Of a stretch of 64,000 nt of DNA, positions 1-9,040 are shown piece after piece. Each line of letters begins with the position of its first letter. The stretch's first letter is position 1. Source of the DNA: JANPIX01 sp031425195 (lineage in GTDB: Bacteria; Pseudomonadota; Alphaproteobacteria; Rhodobacterales; Rhodobacteraceae); contig JANPIX010000009.1 in assembly GCA_031425195.1 (NCBI GenBank), forward strand, positions 62,001 through 126,000, written 5' to 3'. The notes beneath the pieces were generated by a model. It ran no database searches. It was not told the DNA's origin and worked only from the letters and a program-made list of their open reading frames with translations. The position numbers were made by a program, and so were the translations under genes.

Positions 1-387
1 CCGCCAAACCAAACGCGCGGATGGCCCGCGACCAAGGGCGCCATGGCGGAACTTCTGCAGAAAACTGGCGCGACATGGATCGCCACAACGGACTACGCCC
101 TGACCGGGTCGCTTGCGCTTCGTTTCCCGCAAGTGCCCGTCTGGTCCGTCTCCGAATTGCAGCGTTACGGCTTCCGGGGCCGTTTCCCTGCGGAATTGTG
201 CACCGCCCCCGGCCTCTTGATCGCGCGGACAATGCAGTCACAATCGATGTCGAACCCAGCCGCAGACATCTTTGAAAAGGTTGAAGCCTCACAAACAGTT
301 CTTCGCGCGCAAAACGGCGTAACACTCATGCAATACGATCTGACACCAGTGGTCGGTGTCAAGATTGCTGCCTTGTGTCCAGGGTAA
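1..387 (+). CDS. C-terminal part of a GT39-type (ArnT/PMT-like) membrane glycosyltransferase, cut by the window edge
   Basis: The frame is open from base 1 and stops with TAA at 385-387, so only the last 128 residues are present. The visible part is a soluble, non-membrane domain with ATTDYALTGSLALRF and a hydrophilic tail. This resembles the periplasmic C-terminal region that follows the membrane helices in family-39 glycosyltransferases, which use polyprenyl-phosphate sugars. The assignment is supported mainly by context: the next genes are a PAP2 phosphatase and a polyprenyl-phosphate sugar synthase with a GtrA domain, which would make the lipid-linked donor such an enzyme needs. The catalytic N-terminal part lies outside the window, so the family call is an inference. 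Confidence 0.55.
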   Translation, partial: PPNQTRGWPATKGAMAELLQKTGATWIATTDYALTGSLALRFPQVPVWSVSELQRYGFRGRFPAELCTAPGLLIARTMQSQSMSNPAADIFEKVEASQTVLRAQNGVTLMQYDLTPVVGVKIAALCPG

Positions 388-902
388 AGCACCTTCGCCA
401 AGGCACCGGAATCTTGCCTGTGCCTTGATTGTCCGAAACATGCACGCCCCCCACGGGGCGGCACTTTCTGGCACCCGACGGCAATTCCACGGGTCAACCG
501 GGTGGTTGCAACCTGCATCAGCCTGACCGCCTGTGATTTCCGCACTGTCGCGCGGGACCACACGTTGATCTGCCGGCCGCCAGAATCGCGCGCCCGCCCT
601 GCAAACAAGTGAATTAGCACCGCCCTGTCTTAGGCACAGCATCTAAGCCGCCGGGTTTCAGCCGCCATTTGCAGCGGGCGCGACAGCACGATCTTTCCCT
701 TTTCCCGCAATGTTCCCGCAAGGTTGGTCCCCCAACTGGGTGCCATGTCATCCTGCCAACCAACAAAGCAATGCTGTCCTCAGGCTCATATCGCTCGGGT
801 GCCCAGCGGTCCGGCAATGTGCTTGGGCGGATCAGCACAAACTGCGTGCCAGAAAGCAGCCCGCATCGTTGCCGGGCCTGCACTTATCAGAAGGAATACG
901 GA
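388..902. other. 515-bp intergenic region, no gene seen
   Basis: No frame here has a convincing start, ribosome binding site and protein-like composition; the overlapping frames on both strands are rich in Arg, Pro and Cys, as expected for unused frames. A short hairpin (arms CGCCCC at 445-450 and GGGGCG at 455-460) lies about 60 bases after the preceding stop and could help end that transcript, but it has no T run. Confidence 0.4.
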
Positions 903-1670
903 ATGGGGCGGCTTTTCCCAGCCCTCGATCGTCGCGGACCAAGCGCCGTGACCACACCCGACTTTCACCTTGTCAACCGCTCCGTATCGTCACCGTCCAC
1001 GCATTTGTGGATTGCTGCGCTGACCGGAGCGCTGATCATCGTTTGCCTGTTTGCGGCCTATCCCGGAATAGACATTTTCGTGTCGCAGTTATTCTTCGTG
1101 CCGCACGAAGGGTTCTATCTGCGACAGAACTTTGTTGCGACCAACCTCAACGCCTTGCTGAAACATCTTCTCGAGGTGTTTGCCGCTGTCTCATTGGTCA
1201 TGTGCCTGCTTGGCCTGTTGCCACGGTTCCGGAAAAAGGCCCGGGTATGGCTGTTCTTCGTATTGGCAATCGTGCTCGGGCCGGGGGTAATCGTCAATCT
1301 TGTCCTGAAGTCGAATGTCGGACGGGCACGCCCGCGCACGACCGATATCTTCGGTGGGGATCATCTCTTTACCCCAATTCTGCAAGTTGCCGATCAGTGC
1401 GCGCAGAACTGTTCGTTTTCGTCCGGCGAAGTCGCGATGACCTCGACCGTTGTCTTTGCCTCGCTCGCAGTCATCTGGTCGCGTCTTTCCGCCCGGGGTC
1501 GGCTGGCCGCGGCGCTCGCAGGCGGGGCGTTGATCGTGCTGAGCGCTGGGCTTCGTGTCGGTCTTGGCGCGCATTTCCTCTCGGATACCCTGGCCTCCAC
1601 TGCCATCTCGGCGCTGGTCGTTCTGCTGACATGGCGTGTCACCGCGATGGACCGGCCCCCTGCAGGCTGA
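903..1670 (+). CDS. PAP2-family membrane phosphatase (lipid phosphatase)
   Basis: A 255-residue membrane protein with the three phosphatase motifs of the PAP2 family: K-x6-RP (KSNVGRARP), a central motif that reads SFSSGEVA instead of the usual PSGH, and R-x5-H-x3-D (RVGLGAHFLSD). Hydrophobic segments flank these motifs, as in inner-membrane phosphatases that remove phosphate from lipid A, phosphatidylglycerol phosphate or undecaprenyl diphosphate. The SGE version of motif 2 recurs, as I recall, in a subgroup of alphaproteobacterial PAP2 proteins, so it need not mean loss of activity. The start at 903 is chosen because AAGGA lies seven bases upstream; a longer frame begins at 669 but its extra residues look non-coding. 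It lies between two lipid-linked sugar genes. Confidence 0.85.
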   Translation: MGRLFPALDRRGPSAVTTPDFHLVNRSVSSPSTHLWIAALTGALIIVCLFAAYPGIDIFVSQLFFVPHEGFYLRQNFVATNLNALLKHLLEVFAAVSLVMCLLGLLPRFRKKARVWLFFVLAIVLGPGVIVNLVLKSNVGRARPRTTDIFGGDHLFTPILQVADQCAQNCSFSSGEVAMTSTVVFASLAVIWSRLSARGRLAAALAGGALIVLSAGLRVGLGAHFLSDTLASTAISALVVLLTWRVTAMDRPPAG

Positions 1671-1751
1671 CGGCTCTGCACCGCCATTCAGCGGCTGCCA
1701 GACGCCCTTTGAAATCAATCCCGGGCCAACAACCCAAACGCAGGCAGCCGC

Positions 1752-2840
1752 ATGTATGAGTTAAGCGTCGTGATCCCCACCTTCAACGAAAAAGACAATG
1801 TTGTGCCGCTGTTTGACAGGCTGCGCGCCGCGCTGAACGGACAGTCGTGGGAGGCGATCTATGTGGATGATGACAGCCCCGACGGCACGGCTGACGCAGT
1901 GCGTGCGCTTGCCGTCGAATTCGCCAATGTCCGTGTCATTCAGCGAAAGGGGCGGCGCGGCCTCGCCGGGGCCTGTATCGAAGGAATTCTGTCCTCCACC
2001 TCCTCGTTCTGCGCCGTGATCGATGCGGATCTGCAGCATGACGAAACCCGGCTTCCGCTGATGCTTGGGGTGTTGCAGAATGATAACGACCTCGACATCG
2101 TGATCGGCAGTCGCAACCTTGACGGCGGGTCGGGCGGTGACGGCCTGTCGCGTGTCCGCCAATGGGGCAGTGATCGTGCAACTCTGCTGACACGCCGGAT
2201 GCTCGACATCACAGCCTCTGATCCGATGAGCGGCTTCTTCATGGTCCGCCGCATGTCATTCAACCAAGTGGTCACTTCCCTTGAAAGTGACGGGTTCAAG
2301 ATCCTCGCCGACATGCTCGCCGCCTCGGCAGGGCGATGGAAGACGCATGAAATTCCCTATACATTTCGGTCACGCAACGCCGGGGAATCCAAGATGGGGT
2401 CCGCTGTCGCCCTTGAATTCCTGTCACTGCTGGTGGTCCGCAAAACGGGCGGGCTGGTGTCCACGCGTTTCATACTCTTTGCGGCGGTGGGCTTTACCGG
2501 CATCTTCGTACAACTTCTTGCCGTCAAGTTTGCACTGGTCTTTCTGACGGATCAATTTGGCTTGGCGCAGGCCTTCGGGGTCTTTGTGGCCATGAATTCA
2601 AACTTCCTGTTGAATAACCTGATCACCTTTCGTGATCTCCGATTGCGCGGGCGTGCGATATGGCGTGGCTTGCTGAGTTTCTACGCAGTCTGTGCGCTCG
2701 GTTCGACGATGAATGTGGGTGTCGCAAATCTTGTCTATGCCACGATACCGCTTTGGGTTCTGGCCAGTATCGTTGGCGCGATTGCCAGAGCCTTCTGGAA
2801 TTTTGTTGCTTCTTCCCTGTTTACCTGGCGCAGTCGTTAG
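1752..2840 (+). CDS. Family 2 glycosyltransferase (DPM1-like) fused to a GtrA membrane domain
   Basis: A 362-residue protein. The N-terminal two thirds is a GT-A fold transferase that starts SVVIPTFNEKDNV and has YVDDDSPDGTAD and the metal-binding IDADLQHDE, the pattern of dolichol-phosphate mannose synthase and bacterial polyprenyl-phosphate sugar synthases. From about residue 235 (RFILFAAVGFTG) to the end it has four hydrophobic helices typical of GtrA, thought to flip or hold the polyprenyl-linked sugar in the inner membrane. The fusion suggests one protein that makes and presents a lipid-linked sugar, probably for the GT39-type enzyme two genes upstream. The exact sugar cannot be told. 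The gene lies 81 bases after the PAP2 gene on the same strand, so co-transcription is likely. Confidence 0.88.
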   Translation: MYELSVVIPTFNEKDNVVPLFDRLRAALNGQSWEAIYVDDDSPDGTADAVRALAVEFANVRVIQRKGRRGLAGACIEGILSSTSSFCAVIDADLQHDETRLPLMLGVLQNDNDLDIVIGSRNLDGGSGGDGLSRVRQWGSDRATLLTRRMLDITASDPMSGFFMVRRMSFNQVVTSLESDGFKILADMLAASAGRWKTHEIPYTFRSRNAGESKMGSAVALEFLSLLVVRKTGGLVSTRFILFAAVGFTGIFVQLLAVKFALVFLTDQFGLAQAFGVFVAMNSNFLLNNLITFRDLRLRGRAIWRGLLSFYAVCALGSTMNVGVANLVYATIPLWVLASIVGAIARAFWNFVASSLFTWRSR

Positions 2841-2879
2841 GGGGATGGCGTGCCGCCCTTTCGCCTGTCACCGGCTGGC

Positions 2880-5477
2880 TTATTCGGCAGCCTCCCGGTG
2901 GCTGTGGCGCGTGATCAGGGCGGCAAGTTCCGGGCGGCAGGACCCGCAGTTGGTGCCTGCACCCAAGGCCGCGCCAAGTGCCTCAACGCTTTGTATGCCC
3001 CCCTCGGCAATGCTGCGCAGGATGGTGTTGATACCGACATTGAGGCAGGCGCAAACGGTAGGGCCGGGATCGGGTTGATCGGCACCGGGTCGCCCCGCCA
3101 GAACACCCGCTGTTGGTGCACCCAAAAGCCCGGCAACATGACTGCGGGCCACAAGAACAGGCGTGCGCGAGACAAAGACCGCACCTTGCAACCGCCCCTG
3201 CGCAGCAAACGCAAACCTGTGCAGGCCACGCGCCGGATCAGACAGGGTCAGCGTCGGGGCATCACCACCGAACAGCGCACTGGCCCAGGCGGCCCAGTCT
3301 GCGGGGGCGTCAGACCCTGCCATTTCAAACTGCACGCCGCTCGCAATCGGGGCCTTGGCCCAATAGGCGCAGTCAGGCGCAAGGTCTCCCTGTGCCACGG
3401 CAAACCCGTACCACGCGGCGGCAAAGCGCCGGATGGACACTGGGGCAGACTTGCTGGCTGGCTGCCCCGACAAGGGGTCGGTCACAGACGGCACCAGCGT
3501 GTCGATGCGGCCCGTGGGTGCGGTTTGCCCCGTCCAGTGCATCGGCGCAAAAGGGTGGCCGGGGGCGACACGGTCACTGATCATCACCCGCAGGATGGCG
3601 CGGCCCTGGGGGCTTGTCACCTCGGCCAAGGTTGAAGGCGACAGGCCAAGGGCGTTTGCGTCCGCGGGATGTATTTCAAGGTAAGGCTCACCCAGATGCT
3701 GTGACAGGCGGGGGGCCATGCCCGTCCGGGTCATGCTGTGCCACTGATCCCGGGTCCGCCCGGTATTCAGCCGGAAGGGATGGCCTTTCGGCAAAGCGTC
3801 AGGCAGGCGCGCTGTAACGGCGATCATCCGCGCCCGGCCATCGGCTGTGTGAAACCGCCCGTCCGCAAAGAACCGCCCGCCCTGTTGTGCGCCCTGCGGC
3901 CAGACCACTGGGGCAAGCTGATCATAATCCGCCCCCTGCAGCCCCGATATATCAAAATCACTGCCCAACTGCCCCGCAACCCCCGACAGGGCGGCGTATT
4001 CAGCAAAGATCTGTGCAGGGCTGGTCCAGTCAAAGCCTGCAAACCCCATCCGCCTTGCCACTTGGGCCAGGTGCCACCAATCTGGGCGCGCCTCACCGGG
4101 GGCTGCCTGAAACGCGCGTTGGCGGCTGATCATGCGTTCGGAATTGGTGACGGTCCCGTCCTTTTCGCCCCAGCCCGTCGCAGGCAGCAAGACATCTGCC
4201 AGACGGGCCGTATCGGTGGTGGCCCACATCTCGCTGACTGCCACGAAATCGCAGCGGGCGATGGCTCGCGCCACGCGGTCGGCATCCGGCATCGAAACGG
4301 CGGGGTTGGTGTGCAGGATCCACAGTGCCTTGATCCGCCCGTCATCCACCGCGCGGAACATGTCCACCGCCTTCAGGCCCGGCTTGTCCGCCATCGTCGG
4401 GCTGGCCCAGAACCCCTGCACGGCGGCGCGGTGGGCGGGGTTTTCAATCTCCAGATGGCAGGCGAGCATATTGGCCAGCCCGCCGACTTCGCGCCCGCCC
4501 ATGGCGTTGGGCTGGCCAGTCACGCTGAACGGCCCCATGCCGGGGCGGCCGATGCGGCCGGTGGCAAGGTGGCAGTTGATGATCGCGTTAACCTTGTCGG
4601 TGCCGGTGTCAGACTGGTTGATGCCTTGGGAATAGACGGTGACAACCCTTTCGCTTTTCGCCCAAACCGTCAGAAACTCGGCAAGGTCGGCTGGGGCAAG
4701 GCCCGTATCTTCAGGCCGGCTTGCGCGCGCGGCGGCAAGGGCTGCCTTCAAACCGCTGACGTGCGGGGCGAAATCAGCACTAAGGTGGCCGTGGTCAAAC
4801 AGATGGCACAAAAGCAGGTTGAACAGATGCCCATCCGCCCCGGCGACCAATGGCAGATGCAGATCGGCCCCTTCGCAGGTTGCCGTGCGGCGGGGGTCGA
4901 TCACGATGATCTTTGTGCCGCGCGTCGCACGGGCCGCCATCAGGCGCTGGTGCAGCACAGGGTGGCACCAGGCAAGGTTGGACCCCACCAGCACCACCAG
5001 ATCGGCAAGCTCCAGATCCTCATACTGCCCCGGAACGGTATCGCTGCCAAAGGCGCGGCGATGGCCTGCCACGCTGCTGGCCATGCAAAGGCGGCTGTTT
5101 GTGTCGATATTGGCGCTGCCGACAAAGCCTTTCATCAGCTTGTTGGCCACATAATAATCTTCGGTCAGCAACTGGCCCGAGACATAAAGCGCAACGGAAT
5201 CCGGGCCATGGGCCGCAATCGTATCGGAAAACCGCCGCGCGATCAGGTCAAGCGCCTGATCCCACGTCACAGGTTTCCCGCCGACCATCGGCTGCACCAG
5301 CCGCCCATCGGTGGCCAGCGTTTCCCCCAAAGCCGCGCCTTTGACACACAGCCGCCCCCGGTTGGCCGGATGATCCGGGTCGCCCTTTATGGCAATGCCA
5401 CCCTTGCCATCCGCCGTCGCGATCACCCCACATCCGACACCACAGTAGGGGCAAGTGGTGCGGACGGGGCCTGTCAT
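2880..5477 (-). CDS. nasA: Assimilatory nitrate reductase catalytic subunit with C-terminal BFD-type [2Fe-2S] domain
   Basis: An 865-residue cytoplasmic molybdenum enzyme that reduces nitrate to nitrite for nitrogen assimilation. The N-terminal [4Fe-4S] ligands are C9, C12, C16 (CPYCGVGC) and C44 (GRLCVKG), followed by the molybdopterin-guanine-dinucleotide binding domains of the NasA/NapA family. The last 60 residues form a BFD-like [2Fe-2S] domain with cysteines near 809, 811, 844 and 847 (CACLNVG and NCGSC), an extra electron entry port found in many NasA proteins. No signal peptide is present, consistent with assimilation in the cytoplasm. It is the last gene of the nitrate operon and its start overlaps the nirD stop by four bases (ATGA), so translation is probably coupled. 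Confidence 0.96.
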   Translation of the reverse strand: MTGPVRTTCPYCGVGCGVIATADGKGGIAIKGDPDHPANRGRLCVKGAALGETLATDGRLVQPMVGGKPVTWDQALDLIARRFSDTIAAHGPDSVALYVSGQLLTEDYYVANKLMKGFVGSANIDTNSRLCMASSVAGHRRAFGSDTVPGQYEDLELADLVVLVGSNLAWCHPVLHQRLMAARATRGTKIIVIDPRRTATCEGADLHLPLVAGADGHLFNLLLCHLFDHGHLSADFAPHVSGLKAALAAARASRPEDTGLAPADLAEFLTVWAKSERVVTVYSQGINQSDTGTDKVNAIINCHLATGRIGRPGMGPFSVTGQPNAMGGREVGGLANMLACHLEIENPAHRAAVQGFWASPTMADKPGLKAVDMFRAVDDGRIKALWILHTNPAVSMPDADRVARAIARCDFVAVSEMWATTDTARLADVLLPATGWGEKDGTVTNSERMISRQRAFQAAPGEARPDWWHLAQVARRMGFAGFDWTSPAQIFAEYAALSGVAGQLGSDFDISGLQGADYDQLAPVVWPQGAQQGGRFFADGRFHTADGRARMIAVTARLPDALPKGHPFRLNTGRTRDQWHSMTRTGMAPRLSQHLGEPYLEIHPADANALGLSPSTLAEVTSPQGRAILRVMISDRVAPGHPFAPMHWTGQTAPTGRIDTLVPSVTDPLSGQPASKSAPVSIRRFAAAWYGFAVAQGDLAPDCAYWAKAPIASGVQFEMAGSDAPADWAAWASALFGGDAPTLTLSDPARGLHRFAFAAQGRLQGAVFVSRTPVLVARSHVAGLLGAPTAGVLAGRPGADQPDPGPTVCACLNVGINTILRSIAEGGIQSVEALGAALGAGTNCGSCRPELAALITRHSHREAAE

Positions 5478-5803
5478 GCAGCAGACCGCCGGGCGAAAAA
5501 GGCCGCGTCGAGCATGATCCGCCCGCCTTCAACCCGCACGGCATGGGTTTGCACCTGCCAGTCATCCGTGCCCCGCCCGGTGGTCAGATCAAACACCGCG
5601 GCGTGAAGCGGGCACGTCACCGCCGTGCCATGCACGATCCCTTCGGACAGCGGGCCGCCCTTGTGGGGGCAGCGGTCATCGATCGCAAAGACCTGATCAT
5701 CCGCCGTGCGAAAGACGGCGATGCACCCGCCTTGGGTCTTGACCACCCGCGCGCCTTGGCGGGGGATGTCGTCAAGGGCAGCGATGGCTATGAACTGGCT
5801 CAT
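5474..5803 (-). CDS. nirD: Nitrite reductase small subunit, Rieske-type
   Basis: A 109-residue protein starting MSQFIAIAALDDIP; a longer frame to 5842 exists but the start at 5803 overlaps the nirB stop by four bases (ATGA), as is usual in this operon. It has a Rieske fold with CPHKGG and CPLHAAVFDL, so both Cys-x-His and Cys-x2-His cluster ligands are present. Many enterobacterial NirD proteins have lost these ligands, so this version could actually carry a [2Fe-2S] cluster. NirD is the partner of NirB in the NADH-dependent six-electron reduction of nitrite to ammonium in the cytoplasm. Confidence 0.95.
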   Translation of the reverse strand: MSQFIAIAALDDIPRQGARVVKTQGGCIAVFRTADDQVFAIDDRCPHKGGPLSEGIVHGTAVTCPLHAAVFDLTTGRGTDDWQVQTHAVRVEGGRIMLDAAFFARRSAA

Positions 5804-8226
5804 TCGGCGGCCCGCAGCGTCAGGTCGGCAACCGGTGCCCAATCCGCCGGGCTGGCGGCATGTTCGGCCCAGGGGTCCACCTGATAGACGGATTGCGATC
5901 GCATGAACCGGTCATACAGTGCGCGGCGGTTGGCCGGGTCGGCCATCTGTTCGCGGCACCAGTCCAGCCCCACCTTGGCGACCCATTTGTAGATGCGGTG
6001 CAGATAGCGGGCGTTTTCACGGTACAACTGGGTAAAGGCGGCGATCACCTCCATCACCTCCGCATCGGTCGTGGCTTTGAACAGGAACTCGGTTTCGCGC
6101 ACATCCATCCCGGCCGCGCCCGCCACGCTGATCTCGTACCCGCTATCCACGCAGACCACGCCAATATCCTTGCACGTCGCCTCGGCGCAGTTCCGGGGGC
6201 AACCGGACACACCCAGCTTTATCTTGGCAGGCGTCCACGAACCCCACAGCAGTTTCTCCAGCTTGATGCCCAGACCTGTGCTGTCCTGCGTGCCAAAACG
6301 GCAAAACTCGGTCCCGACGCAGGTTTTCACCGTGCGCAGACCCTTGGCATAGGCGTGCCCAGAAACCATGCCTGCGGCATTGAAGTCAGACCAGATGGCG
6401 GGCAGGTCTTCTTTCTTCACGCCCAGAAGGTCGATCCGCTGGCCCCCTGTGACCTTGATCATCGGCACATTGTACTTATCCGCCGCATCCGCAATCGCGC
6501 GCAATTCGGCCGGGTTCGTCACCCCGCCCCACATGCGCGGCACGACAGAATAGGTGCCATCCTTCTGGATATTCGCGTGGTTGCGTTCGTTCACGAACCG
6601 CGATTGGCGGTCATCAACATATTCTGTCGGCCAGTCGGCAATCAGGTAATAGTTCAACGCTGGACGGCAGGACGCGCAGCCCCCCACCGTCTTCCACCCC
6701 AGTTCCTGCATCACCGCAGGAATGGATTTCAGACCCATGAATTTGATCAATCGCCGCACGTCTTCATGCGTGTGGTCGGTGCATTTGCACATCGGCGGAT
6801 TGGCATTGGCGGTAAAACCGTCGCCCAGCGTCAGCGCCATCACCTGCTCCACCAGCCCGGTGCATGTGCCGCAACTGGCACTCGCCTTTGTCGCCGTCCG
6901 CACGAGGTCCAGCGTATTCGCCCCGCCCATGATCGCATCCACGATCTTGCCCTTGCAGACGCCGTTGCAGCCACAAATCTCCGCCTCAGGCGGCAAGGCT
7001 GCAACGGCTGCCAAAGGGTTTGCGGAAGCGCCCCCCTGAAAGGCCGGGCCAAAGATCAGCGTATCGCGCAGGTCGGTGACATCTTTCCCCTGTTTGATCA
7101 GGTCAAAGAACCACGACCCATCGGCAGTATCGCCATACATCACCGCGCCCAGCAGACGCTCCCCCTCCAGGATCAGCCGTTTGTAAACCCCGCGCCCCGG
7201 ATCGCGGAACACGATATCCTCACGCCCCGGCCCATCGGCAAAATCGCCTGCACTGAAAAGATCAACGCCGGTGACCTTCAGCTTGGTCGCAGTTTGCACG
7301 GGTTTGAAGGCGGCATCACGGCCCAGCAAGGTTTCGGCAATCACCCGCGCCTGATCATACAAGGGGGCGACAAGACCAAAAAGCTGCCGGTCATGTTCCA
7401 CACATTCGCCAAGCGCAAAGATCGCCGGGTCGGACGTGCGCAACTGATCATCCACCGTGATCCCACGCCCGACATCCAGATGCGCATCATTGGCAAGGCG
7501 CACTTCGGGGCGGATGCCCACGGCCATGCACACAAGGTCGGCAGGGTAAACCGTACCATCGTCCAACAGCACAGCCTCGACGTGGGTGTCGCCAAGAATG
7601 GCCTTGGTGGCCCCTTTGCAATGAATGCGTATTCCCCGGTTTTCGAGGTCTTTTTGCAGCAAATACCCCGCCGCCGGGTCAAGCTGACGCTCCATCAGAT
7701 GGCCCATCAGGTGAATCACCGTAACCTCGGCCCCGCGCGCGGCCATGCCCGCCGCCGCCTCAAGGCCCAACAGTCCGCCACCGATGACCACGGCCTTTGC
7801 ACCCGGCCGGCTTGCCGCGATCATCTTGTTGGTGTCTTCCAGATCGCGGTAGGCGCAGACGCCGGACAGATCCTTGCCCGGCACCGGCACGATGAATGGC
7901 GCAGACCCGGTGGCAATCACCAGCGCGTCATAGGGCACCCCGCCGATGTTGGAATAAACCACCTTGTTTGTCCGGTCGATCCGGACCACAGGTTCGCCAA
8001 ACCGGCAGTCAACGCCTTGTGCGGCATACCACCCCGCATCATGCGTCACGATCTGATCATAGGTTTTCTCGCCCGACAGCACAGGCGACAGCATCAGCCG
8101 GTTATAGTTGCCCCGTGGTTCCGCGTTGAACAGGGTGACATCGAAATCGCCCCCCGCGTCAAAAAGATGCTCCAGCATCCGGCCCGAAGCCATGCCCGCA
8201 CCAATCACGACAAGTCTTTGTTTCAT
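5800..8226 (-). CDS. nirB: NADH-dependent assimilatory nitrite reductase large subunit
   Basis: An 808-residue flavoprotein/siroheme enzyme. It starts with an FAD-binding motif (VVIGAGMASG) and has a second dinucleotide-binding site near residue 145 (VVIGGGLLGLEAA). Next come two BFD-like cysteine clusters (CGCNGVCKG with SCGTC, then CKC with GGCASC) at about 415-525. The C-terminal ferredoxin-sulfite/nitrite reductase repeats hold the siroheme-[4Fe-4S] ligands CVGTEFC and GVSGCPRNC. It reduces nitrite to ammonium with NADH, together with NirD. It starts five bases after the nrtD stop and overlaps nirD by four bases, so it sits centrally in the nrtABD-nirBD-nasA transcript. Confidence 0.97.
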   Translation of the reverse strand: MKQRLVVIGAGMASGRMLEHLFDAGGDFDVTLFNAEPRGNYNRLMLSPVLSGEKTYDQIVTHDAGWYAAQGVDCRFGEPVVRIDRTNKVVYSNIGGVPYDALVIATGSAPFIVPVPGKDLSGVCAYRDLEDTNKMIAASRPGAKAVVIGGGLLGLEAAAGMAARGAEVTVIHLMGHLMERQLDPAAGYLLQKDLENRGIRIHCKGATKAILGDTHVEAVLLDDGTVYPADLVCMAVGIRPEVRLANDAHLDVGRGITVDDQLRTSDPAIFALGECVEHDRQLFGLVAPLYDQARVIAETLLGRDAAFKPVQTATKLKVTGVDLFSAGDFADGPGREDIVFRDPGRGVYKRLILEGERLLGAVMYGDTADGSWFFDLIKQGKDVTDLRDTLIFGPAFQGGASANPLAAVAALPPEAEICGCNGVCKGKIVDAIMGGANTLDLVRTATKASASCGTCTGLVEQVMALTLGDGFTANANPPMCKCTDHTHEDVRRLIKFMGLKSIPAVMQELGWKTVGGCASCRPALNYYLIADWPTEYVDDRQSRFVNERNHANIQKDGTYSVVPRMWGGVTNPAELRAIADAADKYNVPMIKVTGGQRIDLLGVKKEDLPAIWSDFNAAGMVSGHAYAKGLRTVKTCVGTEFCRFGTQDSTGLGIKLEKLLWGSWTPAKIKLGVSGCPRNCAEATCKDIGVVCVDSGYEISVAGAAGMDVRETEFLFKATTDAEVMEVIAAFTQLYRENARYLHRIYKWVAKVGLDWCREQMADPANRRALYDRFMRSQSVYQVDPWAEHAASPADWAPVADLTLRAAE

Positions 8227-8231
8227 GCTGA

Positions 8232-9029
8232 CTACTCCGCCGCTTCGACAAAGCGGTGACGTTCATAAAGGAACCGCAACACCGCCTCGCGGGCGCGGAT
8301 GTATTCGGGGTGGCTGGCAAGCGCGATGCGGTCACGCGGGCGGGCCAGCGGCACAGTCAGCACCTCACCAATCGTGGCCGCAGGGCCGTTCGTCATCATC
8401 ACGATGCGGTCGGCCAGAAGAACCGCCTCGTCCACGTCATGCGTGATCATGATCATCGTGTTCTTAAGCCGCGCATGTATATCCATCACCGCCTCTTGCA
8501 GATGCGCCCGCGTCAGCGCGTCCAGCGCGCCAAAGGGTTCATCAAGAAGCAGGATCTTCGGCTCCATTGCCAAGGCTCGCGCAATCCCCACACGCTGCTT
8601 CTTGCCGCCCGAAATCTCGGCCGGCTTTTTGTCGGCGGCATGGGCCATCTGCACCAGATCAAGGTTCGCCATGATCCAGTCATGCCGTTCGGCGCGGGTT
8701 TTTGTGCCGGCGAACACCTTTTGCACGCCCATCTTCACGTTGTCATAAACCGACAGCCACGGCAGCAAACTGTGGTTTTGAAACACGATGGCACGGTCGG
8801 GGCCGGGGGCGTTGACCTCACGCCCGTCCAGCTTGATCACGCCTGTTGTCACCTGCGTCAATCCGCCGATCAGGTTCAAAAGGGTGGATTTCCCGCAACC
8901 CGAATGGCCGATGATGCTGACAAACTCGCCCTTTTCGATGTTCAGGCGAATGTCGTTCAGAATCAGCGCCTCTTTCCCGCCTGCCAGCGGGAAAGACTTC
9001 ACGACACGGTCGATTTTCAGATAACTCAT
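8232..9029 (-). CDS. nrtD: Nitrate/nitrite ABC transporter ATP-binding protein
   Basis: A 265-residue ABC ATPase with Walker A GHSGCGKST, signature ISGGKKQRVGIARAL (a GGK variant of the usual SGGQ), Walker B ILLLDEPFGALD and the switch histidine in MMITHDVDEA. It belongs to the nitrate/sulfonate/taurine group of importers. There is only one ATPase gene here, so it would act as a homodimer, unlike the cyanobacterial system with NrtC and NrtD. It begins 11 bases after nrtB and is followed five bases later by nirB. Confidence 0.93.
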   Translation of the reverse strand: MSYLKIDRVVKSFPLAGGKEALILNDIRLNIEKGEFVSIIGHSGCGKSTLLNLIGGLTQVTTGVIKLDGREVNAPGPDRAIVFQNHSLLPWLSVYDNVKMGVQKVFAGTKTRAERHDWIMANLDLVQMAHAADKKPAEISGGKKQRVGIARALAMEPKILLLDEPFGALDALTRAHLQEAVMDIHARLKNTMIMITHDVDEAVLLADRIVMMTNGPAATIGEVLTVPLARPRDRIALASHPEYIRAREAVLRFLYERHRFVEAAE

Positions 9030-9040
9030 CGTGGTTCCCC

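Noticed and set aside
3738..8259. Very long plus-strand open frames (622 and 799 codons) opposite nasA and nirB
   Set aside because: They are antisense to well-recognised genes, give Arg/His/Pro-rich products without family motifs, and are a normal effect of high-GC third codon positions.
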